Shown here piece by piece: positions 8,357-16,240 of a stretch of DNA of 41,222 nt. Where the stretch lies: positions 1 to 41,222 of the forward strand of contig CAADTZ010000107.1 of NCBI GenBank assembly GCA_900752015.1, read 5' to 3'. The first letter of the stretch is position 1. Each line of letters begins with the position of its first letter. The translations under genes and the position numbers were made by a program. The notes under the pieces are model-generated. The model made no database searches and had not been told where the DNA came from. It worked only from the letters and a program-made list of their open reading frames with translations. This DNA is from an uncultured Collinsella sp. GTDB taxonomy: Bacteria; Actinomycetota; Coriobacteriia; Coriobacteriales; Coriobacteriaceae.

Positions 8357-8460
8357 GCAACTCCCCTTTTTAATGCAATCCAATGGGGGCGACGATAAAG
8401 ACCCTTCACCGCCGCCCCCATACAGGTAATCTCAATCTGCCGACACGGCAAAAGCCAATG

Positions 8461-9366
8461 CTATAACTCGCGATGAGAAGCCCCGCAGCGAGCAGACATG
8501 TGCTCGAGTGTCGCCAGGCAGTCAGCCGCCGTCGCCGGTACGCTGTTCTCGACCACGCAGGGAATCCCAGGGCAGGCGGCAGCCGCCCAGGCCACCACAG
8601 GCTCAAAGTCATATCGTCCCGTCTCGCCCACGCCATGACACACCAGGCGCGAACCCGTGCCGTCGCACCATCCGGCTCCGTCCTCGTTATCAACGATCTC
8701 AAAATCCTTGGCGTGCAGCACGCGGATCTTACTGCCGCATAAGTAGAGCATGCGCGCGGTGATTTCCTGCGCTTCGTCAACGACACTGGGGTGCAGCAGC
8801 GACACTGGGTCATAGATCACGCCGAGCGACGGGCTCGAGACGCGCTCCAGCACCTCACGGCAGCGATCCGGAGTATTAACCGTCTCGTTCCAACCGGGCT
8901 CGATCAAAATTTGCCCGCCCACGGCCTCGGCCCGATCGCAGACGTGTGCAAGTCCGTCTGCAAACGCTTCGAGTGCCCCATCGGTCATGCGGTCGTCAGC
9001 AACGCGGTTCTGCGCATTGGGGCGACCGGTCTCGGTGCCAACCGGGCATCCGCCGAGCATCTGGGCAAAGTTCAGGCATGCCTCGTACTCGGCAATGTTA
9101 TCCATGAGCTGTTGGCGATCGGGCGTCGCCAAATTCTTATAGCAGCCGAGCACGGCGACCGAAACGCCCGCCTCGTCGAGCACCGCACGCAAATGGTCGG
9201 CAAGCTCGCGGGTCAGGCCGCCTCGATCGATCCCCATCGATGCGTAGAGCACCTTGCTCGGCAGCTGAATGCACGAAAAGCCCAGCTCTCCCGCCATGCG
9301 GATGCGTTCCTCGACGGTCCCCTGCGGAAGGTCGTGCAAACGCACACCCGGAGTAATAGCCCCCAC
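8461..9366 (-). CDS. Sugar phosphate isomerase/epimerase-like TIM barrel protein
   Basis: About 301 residues of the xylose isomerase-like/AP endonuclease 2 TIM-barrel fold. Candidate metal ligands are the acidic and His residues in IEPGWNE, IYDPVSL, VLHAKDF and VVENS, the usual Glu-Asp-His-Glu set. Members isomerise or epimerise sugars, keto-sugars or inosose-type compounds with a divalent metal. The start is uncertain: GTG at 9366, 2 nt before the GH105 stop in transcription order, has AAGGGA 10 nt upstream; GTG at 9375 would overlap GH105 by 8 nt. The tight junction means translational coupling to GH105, so its substrate is likely a GH105 product or other uronate/rhamnose-derived sugar. The specific reaction is unknown. 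Confidence 0.75.
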   Translation of the reverse strand: MGAITPGVRLHDLPQGTVEERIRMAGELGFSCIQLPSKVLYASMGIDRGGLTRELADHLRAVLDEAGVSVAVLGCYKNLATPDRQQLMDNIAEYEACLNFAQMLGGCPVGTETGRPNAQNRVADDRMTDGALEAFADGLAHVCDRAEAVGGQILIEPGWNETVNTPDRCREVLERVSSPSLGVIYDPVSLLHPSVVDEAQEITARMLYLCGSKIRVLHAKDFEIVDNEDGAGWCDGTGSRLVCHGVGETGRYDFEPVVAWAAAACPGIPCVVENSVPATAADCLATLEHMSARCGASHREL

Positions 9367-9367
9367 G

Positions 9368-10606
9368 TTATTCACATCCCTTATGAGCGTTGATGCCCGG
9401 GGTGTATCCGCCAAACGGGTCCTCGATAGAGCACACGCCCGAGGGAGCAAGCGGGTCATGCCTGCCGGCCAGTTTGTCGTGATGCATGGTCTCGATATAG
9501 GCAAGCACCAGCGGCGCCACGCCCTTCGCATCGTTTTTGACGATAGGCTCGCTCATGTAGTAACCAAACGTGCCCTCGCGGTGCGCGGTGTTTCCCAAGC
9601 CCGCAACCAGGCAGATGTTGTCGAGCGCCAGCTGCCCATCATGCTCGGACAGGCAGGTCTCGCAGATGCCGTCGAAGGCGCGACGGCCGTACTGGTAGTA
9701 ACGCTCGCCCAGCACGCCTAGACGCACGCCCTTCATGATGGCATTGGCAAAAATCGCGCTACCAGACTCCTCCAGGTAGTTGGGGGCGATATTGGGCAGG
9801 TTGATGACCTGATGCCACATGCCGGTCTTCTCGTCCTGATACGGCAGCATGGCATCGATCAGGTCGTGGAACATCTTGCGAATCTCGTCCTTCTCGGCTG
9901 ACATCGAAGGCGGCATGAGCTCCCAGGTATCGATGAGTGCCATGGCAAACCAGCCCTCGGCGCGCAGCCAGAAGTTAGCCGAAAGGCCGGTGACCGGGTC
10001 GCACCAGAACTGTTTGCGGCTCGCGTCGTAAGCGTGATAGTACAGACCGTTGAGGGGGTTGCGCATCAGGTCATGCACGACCTGGAACATATGGAAGCTG
10101 TCCGAGCAGGCACGACGGTTGTGGAAGCTCAGCTCGTACTGCATGTAGAACGGCTGGGCCATATACATGCCATCGAGCCAGATCTGGTTGGGATAGACGG
10201 CCTTGTGCCAAAACACGCCTTCTTTGGTGCGCGGCTGGGTCTCGAGCTGGCGGTAGATGGTGTCCATGGCGGCACGGTACTTGGGCTTGCCCACCAGGTC
10301 ATAGAGCTTGTAGAGGGTCTTGCCCGCATTGACGTTATCGAGGTTGTACTCCTGCGGGTTGTAATGCTTGATGGTACCGTCGTCCTGGACAAAGAAATCG
10401 ATGTAGTCATCGGCAAAGGTCAGGTAGCGCTGCTCACCCGTGATCTCGTACAGCTCGATGAGCGCCTTGATCATGCAGCCGTCGATATAGTTCCAGGTGT
10501 TCTCCTTGCCGGCGCGAATCTTTTCGATATTCCAAGCCGGCGCCTGCGGCGTAGAGGTTTCGATCAACTGCTCGATATAACGGTCCAGGATTTGATTGCA
10601 ACCCAT
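9368..10606 (-). CDS. GH105 unsaturated rhamnogalacturonyl hydrolase
   Basis: A 412-residue alpha/alpha-barrel enzyme of glycoside hydrolase family 105 (YteR/YesR type), which removes the 4,5-unsaturated galacturonyl residue from the non-reducing end of pectin lyase products. WLDGMYMA (143-150) contains the expected catalytic Asp145, and WLRAEGWFAMAL follows, as in this family. There is no signal peptide, so it acts on imported oligosaccharides. The ATG at 10606 is chosen over 10624 because GAGGGG lies 6 nt upstream. Two LacI-type operators and a direct-repeat element lie immediately upstream, so it begins its own transcript (GH105, isomerase, GltD-like, flavoenzyme). Its product would spontaneously open to DHU, substrate of the DhuI/DhuD-like pair. 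Confidence 0.9.
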   Translation of the reverse strand: MGCNQILDRYIEQLIETSTPQAPAWNIEKIRAGKENTWNYIDGCMIKALIELYEITGEQRYLTFADDYIDFFVQDDGTIKHYNPQEYNLDNVNAGKTLYKLYDLVGKPKYRAAMDTIYRQLETQPRTKEGVFWHKAVYPNQIWLDGMYMAQPFYMQYELSFHNRRACSDSFHMFQVVHDLMRNPLNGLYYHAYDASRKQFWCDPVTGLSANFWLRAEGWFAMALIDTWELMPPSMSAEKDEIRKMFHDLIDAMLPYQDEKTGMWHQVINLPNIAPNYLEESGSAIFANAIMKGVRLGVLGERYYQYGRRAFDGICETCLSEHDGQLALDNICLVAGLGNTAHREGTFGYYMSEPIVKNDAKGVAPLVLAYIETMHHDKLAGRHDPLAPSGVCSIEDPFGGYTPGINAHKGCE

Positions 10607-10631
10607 TGCTGTCCCCTCTGACATAAACGAT

Positions 10632-10647
10632 AGGTGAACGTTACCCC
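10632..10647 (-). promoter_or_regulatory. LacI-type operator, proximal, GH105 promoter
   Basis: AGGTGAACGTTACCCC, centred at 10639/10640, lies 26 nt before the GH105 start codon. A -10-like TACACT (minus strand, 10649-10654) lies about 10 bp upstream of its centre, so bound repressor would sit over the transcription start. Confidence 0.75.
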
Positions 10648-10661
10648 TAGTGTAACGCGAA

Positions 10662-10699
10662 CGGGGAATATAGGGTGAACGTTAACCCTATATTCCCCG
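10662..10699. promoter_or_regulatory. 38-bp near-perfect palindrome centred on the distal GH105 operator
   Basis: The LacI-type site GGGTGAACGTTAACCC (10673-10688) is the middle of a 38-bp palindrome (10662-10699) with one mismatched pair (10677/10684). Its centre is 41 bp from that of the proximal operator, close to four helical turns. As RNA it would form a 19-position stem with one mismatch, 15 nt after the SGNH gene stop, so it may also block read-through; no T run follows. Confidence 0.8.
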
Positions 10700-10701
10700 C
10701 A

Positions 10702-10727
10702 AACGGCAGACTTTTAGCGGCAAACGG
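10702..10727 (-). promoter_or_regulatory. Direct-repeat regulatory element (AACGG-N16-AACGG), GH105
   Basis: AACGG at 10702-10706 and again at 10723-10727 gives a 21-bp period. The spacer resembles those upstream of the transporter and uxaC (shared GA, TTT and CG). The element overlaps the 3' end of the SGNH gene, yet keeps its distance of about 22 bp to the distal operator centre. Confidence 0.55.
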
Positions 10728-11382
10728 CGGTGAGACCCGCGGCGATGCGATGCGCCAGGCGCTCATAGCCGGCAGGACTGTAATGCAGACCGTCCGGCAT
10801 ATAGAGCTCGCGGTGCTCCGGCAAAAACGGGCTGATGCCGCTTTGCGCATACAGGTCAATCACCGGAACGGAGTAACGGTCACAGACCTCCAGCATCGCT
10901 CGCACGTAGGCGTCTTGCGTCAGACCCAAATGGTTCGCCTCATCGCTTGCCGGGATATCCTTCTCGTGCTTACCACTCGTCTTGCATGGCGTCATAAACA
11001 CGAGCTTTGCCTGAGGTGAGCGCGCCGTGATGGTTCGGATCAGATAGTCGACCGCACCATAGAACTCATGCGCATCGGTGCTGCCCAACTCGCCAAGCGG
11101 CACGTTGCGGCTAAAGTCGTTAACGCCGCCAAAGACAACATAGACATCGGCCGCATCGTCGATGCCGTCCAAGCGCTCGACAAATGAATCGGTACGGTCG
11201 GCCTTGATGGCAATACGCGAACCCTTGATGCCAAAGTTCTCGACGACTGCACCTCCCAGCAACGCGCCCAAATGCGAGGTCCACGAGATGTCGTTGCCTC
11301 CCCCACCGCAGCCGTTGTCGCCCCAGGTCGTTGAGTCGCCAAAGCAGCAAATGGTCGATTCACTCAAGCTCTTCGTTTCCAT
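10714..11382 (-). CDS. SGNH/GDSL-family esterase
   Basis: A 222-residue SGNH hydrolase. GDSTTWG near residue 15 holds the catalytic Ser (about 17), GGVND is block III with the oxyanion Asn, and DGLHYS near residue 205 carries the catalytic Asp and His. The family includes rhamnogalacturonan acetylesterases and carbohydrate deacetylases, which fits the neighbouring pectin genes; lipid substrates are less likely here. No signal peptide is seen. The ATG at 11382 follows GAGGAGAAG; an upstream in-frame start at 11442 would overlap the preceding gene and has no better site. It lies 47 nt after the CE8-esterase fusion in the same direction. Confidence 0.8.
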   Translation of the reverse strand: METKSLSESTICCFGDSTTWGDNGCGGGGNDISWTSHLGALLGGAVVENFGIKGSRIAIKADRTDSFVERLDGIDDAADVYVVFGGVNDFSRNVPLGELGSTDAHEFYGAVDYLIRTITARSPQAKLVFMTPCKTSGKHEKDIPASDEANHLGLTQDAYVRAMLEVCDRYSVPVIDLYAQSGISPFLPEHRELYMPDGLHYSPAGYERLAHRIAAGLTAVCR

Positions 11383-11429
11383 AATCTTCTCCTCATCCGC
11401 CCATCGGCGGTCATACAGGAACGTACCGT

Positions 11430-13619
11430 TTATTCGCAGCATGCCGAGGGGCTATGCACGGGGGCGCATTCCGCAACGTGCGAATCGAGCCATTCGATAT
11501 CCTCGGCAAGATATGTCACGCCCAGATGGTGTTCACCCGGACATACCTCGTGCCGCAGGCCATCTCTGCGACCCAGCAACTTGTAGGCATCGCGCACGAT
11601 CTCGAGCTGCTCGTCAACATTTTTCAGCCCGCGCGCACCGTTCAGATGATCCTCTTCGCAGCTCTGCACCAACAGCGGGCGCGGCGCGATGAGCGAGGCA
11701 ATATCGCCCATGTCGAGTAAGCGCCAAAGTCCGGGTGTGTAGTTGCAGCTGCAATTGCCATTGAGGTGCAGCAGTGAATCACCGACACCGTACAGATAGC
11801 CCGAGACAAACGCCTTGCGCACACGCGGGTCGAGTGCGGCCAGGTACAACGTCATGTAGCCGCCACCCGAAAAACCAAAGCAACCCAAGTCATCCATGGC
11901 AATGTCGCCGCGCGCCTCCAAGTAATCGATCAAGCGCATGTTGTCCCAGACGTTGAGGCCCGCAACCGTAAGACCCAGTGGCTCGGCCATACGTGCCTGG
12001 TTTAGGCACGTCCCTCGCAAGTAGTTGTTCTCGTCATCGCCCTGGCCCTTCCAGTCACGACGGTATCCCCAGCCGCGAGCGTCGGGGCAGACGGCCACGT
12101 AGCCCATGCGCGCTAAACGCAGACCGTAGTCGTAATTGAACTTACGCACGGCATCATCGACCGCCGGCACGCCCGCAACACCGGCTACGCTAGCAGCGCC
12201 CGCTCCCTGATGGCCATGCGGGCAGATATAGCAGCACTTGCGGCCGCACGCATCGAGCTTAGGCGACTGCGGCTCGAGAAGGTAGAACGGCATCCAAACG
12301 TCGCGCTCCACCTGCAGCATCGCATGGGTGCGCACGATGCCGCCGGCAACCCGCACACGGCTGAGTTCACGAATCTCAATCGGGGCGCGGTCCATAAGCG
12401 AAAGGCCCAAAACATCGCACAGGCGAGTCCTGGTCGCAATCTTCCATGCCTCAAAATCTGCAGGAGTCTGGCCCGCAAATGCGGCAGAGCGCCCCTCGCG
12501 CTTCAGCCGGGCACGCAGCGCAGGCTCGTCTTCGCAGTACGTCTCGATGTGCACGGTGCGACCATTGGCAGATAGCCCAGCCGTCTCAACCGCATCACCG
12601 GTGCCTCCCTCGGGATCCCAGCCATCCCCACCGGCAAGCACCTGCTCGCGAGCGTACCCGGCGGCAGCCATCACATCGAGTTCATTCGCCCACGGCACCC
12701 AGCCGGTAGTATCACCCGCCGGCCCATGCAGAATCGCGCCAGCATACTGCACGCAGTTGTGCGCCGCCGGCTTATTCCAATCCCACCAGCCTTCGCGCTT
12801 GATATGTCGCCCCAGCCAGCAATCGATCAGCACAGTTTGCGCCCATTCGCGCCAAGGACGACCCAGGTAGACCGAATCCGGCGCCACGCCATCCGGAGCT
12901 GTAAACGAACAGCCGTGGAACACAAATCCGTACGGCTCGCCTTTAGGCGTGGAGGCTGCCGTTACATACCCGTTGACATCCATATCGCGATTGAGCGAGC
13001 GAATCTCGCACCCCTCAAAGTAGGCACGCGCGCCGCCAAAGATAAAGTCGACATCGCCCTCGATCCGGCAACGTCGAAAATACTGGCGCCCCACCCGGCG
13101 CGGCGCATACTGTTTGGGTCCTATAAACCCGCCCGGTTTGGCCTCATGCGGCGGCAGCGGACCCAAAAACAGTGTGTCCTGGTGCCCCTTAATGCAGCAG
13201 GCATCGACAACCAGACGGTCGCCATCGGCATACAGGGCAATCGCCTGACCGACCTCGCGCCCATCGCCCGCATCGTTTTCGATCGTGAGGTTCTCGAGCC
13301 GTACGTCGTCGGCATCGACCAAAACGGTATAGGTCCTAAACGTGCCGAGCGTGCCGTCCACGCCCGAGCCGTCCTCCGAAGGCATCTTGGCACCCAGGCT
13401 GCCCACGATACGCACGCTGTCGGCCGTCTCTCCCTCAATCGTCACATGCGAGCGATGAATCTCGACCCGCTCGCGATACTCGCCCGGATCGACGCGAATC
13501 ATCACCGGTTGCTCGGCATCCGGATAGAGCTGATCGGCTGCCGCCAAGGCATCGGAAATCGTTGGATACGCTCCTGCCGCAGCCCTCGAAACGCGCAGCG
13601 TATAGATACTTTCGCTCAT
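11430..13619 (-). CDS. Pectin methylesterase (CE8) fused to an alpha/beta-hydrolase esterase
   Basis: A 729-residue two-domain protein. Residues 1 to about 320 form a CE8 pectin methylesterase beta-helix: Q125, QDTLF (Q147, D148), DVDFIFG (D191) and GRPWRE (R254, W256) are the family's catalytic and binding residues. After a linker (about 325-385), residues 390-729 are an alpha/beta hydrolase with nucleophile S584 in GFSGGG, a candidate Asp in CEEDHLNG and a His in CPGEHHLG, resembling acetyl-xylan-esterase-like hydrolases. One chain could therefore remove methyl and acetyl groups from oligogalacturonides. There is no signal peptide, so action in the cytoplasm is implied. Its start overlaps the preceding esterase stop by 4 nt (ATGA). 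The acetyl specificity is inferred. Confidence 0.85.
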   Translation of the reverse strand: MSESIYTLRVSRAAAGAYPTISDALAAADQLYPDAEQPVMIRVDPGEYRERVEIHRSHVTIEGETADSVRIVGSLGAKMPSEDGSGVDGTLGTFRTYTVLVDADDVRLENLTIENDAGDGREVGQAIALYADGDRLVVDACCIKGHQDTLFLGPLPPHEAKPGGFIGPKQYAPRRVGRQYFRRCRIEGDVDFIFGGARAYFEGCEIRSLNRDMDVNGYVTAASTPKGEPYGFVFHGCSFTAPDGVAPDSVYLGRPWREWAQTVLIDCWLGRHIKREGWWDWNKPAAHNCVQYAGAILHGPAGDTTGWVPWANELDVMAAAGYAREQVLAGGDGWDPEGGTGDAVETAGLSANGRTVHIETYCEDEPALRARLKREGRSAAFAGQTPADFEAWKIATRTRLCDVLGLSLMDRAPIEIRELSRVRVAGGIVRTHAMLQVERDVWMPFYLLEPQSPKLDACGRKCCYICPHGHQGAGAASVAGVAGVPAVDDAVRKFNYDYGLRLARMGYVAVCPDARGWGYRRDWKGQGDDENNYLRGTCLNQARMAEPLGLTVAGLNVWDNMRLIDYLEARGDIAMDDLGCFGFSGGGYMTLYLAALDPRVRKAFVSGYLYGVGDSLLHLNGNCSCNYTPGLWRLLDMGDIASLIAPRPLLVQSCEEDHLNGARGLKNVDEQLEIVRDAYKLLGRRDGLRHEVCPGEHHLGVTYLAEDIEWLDSHVAECAPVHSPSACCE

Positions 13620-14425
13620 CGTCCATCACGCTCCCAGGAAGCGAACTGTTCAGGCCAGCCCTGAACTTGTGGCTGAATATGCTCGGCGCAGCCCTTAAAT
13701 GCCGTTAGGGCCGTGGCGAGCGATGCCCCATGCTTTCCATGCGGAAAGACATGTAGGCTAAAGCCAATCCCGTGGTCGGCAAGAGCCTGCGCAAGAAGGA
13801 GGCTATTTTGAACTGGTACCGATGCATCCTCGGCGGTATGCCACAAGAACGTACGGGGGAAGCCCTCGCCCACCATATTCTCGATCGACAACTTTTGAGC
13901 CAAAGCGCCATCGGCACCCGTTAGGTGTTCAAATGAACCACGATGAGCATAGGCCCCCGAGCTTACGACCGGATAGCCCAAGCAAAGTGCGTCAGGCCGA
14001 ATCGACTCAGGAGATGCCGCAATCGACTCTGCAAGCCAGGGTTGGTCCCAAAGCGCCCCGAGCAAGCCAACTAGATGCCCACCGGCCGAAAAACCCATGA
14101 CCGTAATCCGATCAGGATCGACACAGTACTCTGCCGCATGGCCTCGGACGGTATCGACCGCCCGCGCGAGTTCTTGCAATGCCAGCGGATAGACAGCCGG
14201 AGCAACCGAATAGTTCAGTACAAACGCTTGGTAGCCCATCGCCAACAAACGGAGCGCTACCGGCTCGCCTTCGCGCGGCGAAACGTGATCGTAGCCGCCT
14301 CCTGGCACGACCACAACTGCAGGCAGCGGTTTTAAAGCATAAGCATCTTCGGTCGGGGCAAAAACATAAGACGTAATCGTGGCAGACGAGCCATCGACCC
14401 CGACAGGAATCGTTTTGTTGAGCAT
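13616..14425 (-). CDS. Alpha/beta-hydrolase esterase (BD-FAE/acetylesterase-like)
   Basis: A 269-residue esterase with an oxyanion-hole segment PGGGYDHVS, nucleophile motif GFSAGG, and C-terminal DASVPV and FPHGKHG segments giving the Asp and His. Similar proteins remove acetyl or feruloyl groups from plant oligosaccharides. No signal peptide is seen. The ATG at 14425 is chosen for the AAAGGGAAT just upstream; an in-frame start at 14476 has none. Its stop overlaps the start of the CE8-esterase fusion by 4 nt, so the two are translationally coupled. Together with that fusion and the SGNH protein the cluster encodes three esterase-type activities besides CE8, pointing to heavily decorated pectin oligomers. 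Confidence 0.8.
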   Translation of the reverse strand: MLNKTIPVGVDGSSATITSYVFAPTEDAYALKPLPAVVVVPGGGYDHVSPREGEPVALRLLAMGYQAFVLNYSVAPAVYPLALQELARAVDTVRGHAAEYCVDPDRITVMGFSAGGHLVGLLGALWDQPWLAESIAASPESIRPDALCLGYPVVSSGAYAHRGSFEHLTGADGALAQKLSIENMVGEGFPRTFLWHTAEDASVPVQNSLLLAQALADHGIGFSLHVFPHGKHGASLATALTAFKGCAEHIQPQVQGWPEQFASWERDGR

Positions 14426-14477
14426 GTATTCCCTTTCACCATGATGCGTAGCGCAGCGCACACGGCCGTATCGCACA

Positions 14478-14514
14478 AGGGCTGCATTGCCGATTTATCC
14501 GACAATGCAGCCCT
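14478..14514 (-). terminator. Hairpin between the GH28 gene and the esterase
   Basis: A perfect 12-bp stem AGGGCTGCATTG (14478-14489) with its complement (14503-14514), 16 nt after the GH28 stop. No T run follows on the minus strand, so it is at best a partial terminator or an mRNA-stabilising structure inside the operon. Confidence 0.5.
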
Positions 14515-14529
14515 GGTCATCAACCCGAG

Positions 14530-16125
14530 TTAGGAACGGACAACCTTGTCGACGTTCTGGAGCTGCAGCTCCTCGCCGTCCTGGCCCTCGATCACCACAT
14601 TTTGCAGGTCGAGTACCTTGACGTTTTGCGCAATGATGCCCTGACACACCATGGGCTCAACGCCGCAGGCCATGGCCGGGACAAAGGGCTCGGCATCCGG
14701 CGCGAAGGTCACGTGGACATCCCGGAACGTCAGGCGCGTTACTTTACTCTCGGGCAGGCCCGTGATGTAGGCAGCGGCCGCGTGGCAGTTAGTGGCCTCG
14801 ATATCGCAAAACGTCGTGGCACCAAAGCCGGGCGTGCGGTCGTCGACAGGCAGCGTCTCGCGAGACTGCACGTAATCGGTCTTGCCGTCCTTGTCGCAGA
14901 AGTAGAAGGAGTTGACCACGAAGGGCGTGAGCACCTCATCCATGCGAATGTGCTCAAAGGTAATGCCCTCGTTGACGGCATCCTTGCCGCGCCCGCGGCG
15001 GGTCTTGACGCGCAGGCCGCGGTCGGTGCGCTCAAAGAGGCACTTGCTCACGGTAAGGTCCTTGATGCCGCCGGCAGCCTCTGAACCCAGGACCACGGCA
15101 CCGTGACCATCGTGCATGTAGCAGTGAGAGATCAGCACGTCGTGCGTGGCGGGACGAAGCTCGGGCTCAATGCCCAGCTTGCCGCTCTTGATGGCGATGC
15201 AGTCGTCGCCCACCGAGAACTGACAGCCAAGGATACGGACAAAGCCGCAGCTCTCGGGATCGAAACCGTCGGTGTTGTGGGAGTTCTTGGGGCCCTCGAT
15301 GGACAGGCAGAGCGCATCGACGTGCTCGCACAGGATGGGGTGGATGTTCCACGCCGGGCTGTTGCGGACGGTGAAGCCGGCCAAGCTCACGTTTTGGCAC
15401 TCGGACAGGAAAATCATGCGCGGGCGGGCGACCTCGCGGCCCTCCTCAGGACGGAAGATGTTCTTAAAGTCCTTGTTCCACCAGTTGTCCTCGGCAAAAT
15501 CAGTCTGACCGTCGATCGCGCCGCGACCATAGATGCACACGTCGTGCACGCTCAGACCCGTAAAGGTAGAGCAGTATGTCGAGAAGCTCTCGCCCTCCCA
15601 GCGGCCCAGGGGCAGCATATCGGTGCCAGCATACCCAGCACCCTCGTCGCCCGTGACCGTACCGGGGATGTAGGCAAGCGCCGCACGATCGTGGCGAGCC
15701 AGCAGCACCGCTCCCTCGGCGAGCTCGATGTTGATATTGCTCTTAAGGAAGAGGGACTTGATACGATAGCTGCCGGCGGGAATCAGCACGCGCCCGTCCT
15801 TGGGACAGGCCATGATGGCAGCCTGGATGTTGGTGGTGTCATCATGCTCGGCATCGCCCTTGGCGCCACAGTCGCGAACGTTGATGGTAAAAGGCTCAGC
15901 CGGCGTGGTGACACCTACGCTCAGCTCACGCTCGCCACAAACAAAACGAACCAGGTTGCGCTTGCCGGGGGTCAGGCCGTCGAGATAGGTCTCGACCGTA
16001 TTCGTGGTACCGGCAGGCTCGTCGTTGACAAAGATCTCCCACGTATCGGCACAGGTAAAGTAGCCGCCGTCGTCAAGCTCGATCACGGCCGCGCGGGCGT
16101 TGCGCCAGATAACGTTCGTCTCCAT
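14530..16125 (-). CDS. GH28 polygalacturonase (cytoplasmic, oligogalacturonide-acting)
   Basis: A 531-residue glycoside hydrolase family 28 protein. NTDG (284-287), GDD (306-308), GHG (340-342) followed by GSE, and RGLRVKTRRG (369-378) are the four conserved GH28 segments, with the three catalytic Asp residues. An N-terminal region (1-75) looks like a small beta-sandwich seen in exo-acting members. No secretion signal is present, so it probably trims galacturonate from imported oligomers, feeding UxaC. The ATG at 16125 follows GGGAG at 7 nt; a longer start would lie within that ribosome site. It lies downstream of the GPH transporter with a terminator between, and upstream of the esterases. 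Confidence 0.9.
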   Translation of the reverse strand: METNVIWRNARAAVIELDDGGYFTCADTWEIFVNDEPAGTTNTVETYLDGLTPGKRNLVRFVCGERELSVGVTTPAEPFTINVRDCGAKGDAEHDDTTNIQAAIMACPKDGRVLIPAGSYRIKSLFLKSNINIELAEGAVLLARHDRAALAYIPGTVTGDEGAGYAGTDMLPLGRWEGESFSTYCSTFTGLSVHDVCIYGRGAIDGQTDFAEDNWWNKDFKNIFRPEEGREVARPRMIFLSECQNVSLAGFTVRNSPAWNIHPILCEHVDALCLSIEGPKNSHNTDGFDPESCGFVRILGCQFSVGDDCIAIKSGKLGIEPELRPATHDVLISHCYMHDGHGAVVLGSEAAGGIKDLTVSKCLFERTDRGLRVKTRRGRGKDAVNEGITFEHIRMDEVLTPFVVNSFYFCDKDGKTDYVQSRETLPVDDRTPGFGATTFCDIEATNCHAAAAYITGLPESKVTRLTFRDVHVTFAPDAEPFVPAMACGVEPMVCQGIIAQNVKVLDLQNVVIEGQDGEELQLQNVDKVVRS

Positions 16126-16173
16126 GGATTTCTCCCTCAAAAAGATGCTCTAAAGGCAAATTGTACGCTGTTG

Positions 16174-16216
16174 AAAAAGGGCCGTGCCTGCCGGCGGAAT
16201 TCCGGTGGCACGGCCC
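16174..16216 (-). terminator. Rho-independent terminator after the transporter gene
   Basis: The stem GGGCCGTGCC (16179-16188) with its complement (16207-16216) is followed on the minus strand by TTTTT (16178-16174). It begins 25 nt after the transporter stop. GH28 expression beyond it needs read-through or a separate promoter; TACAAT on the minus strand (near 16160-16165) is a possible -10. Confidence 0.85.
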
Positions 16217-16240
16217 TGTGATTTGGACGATATGTCGGCC

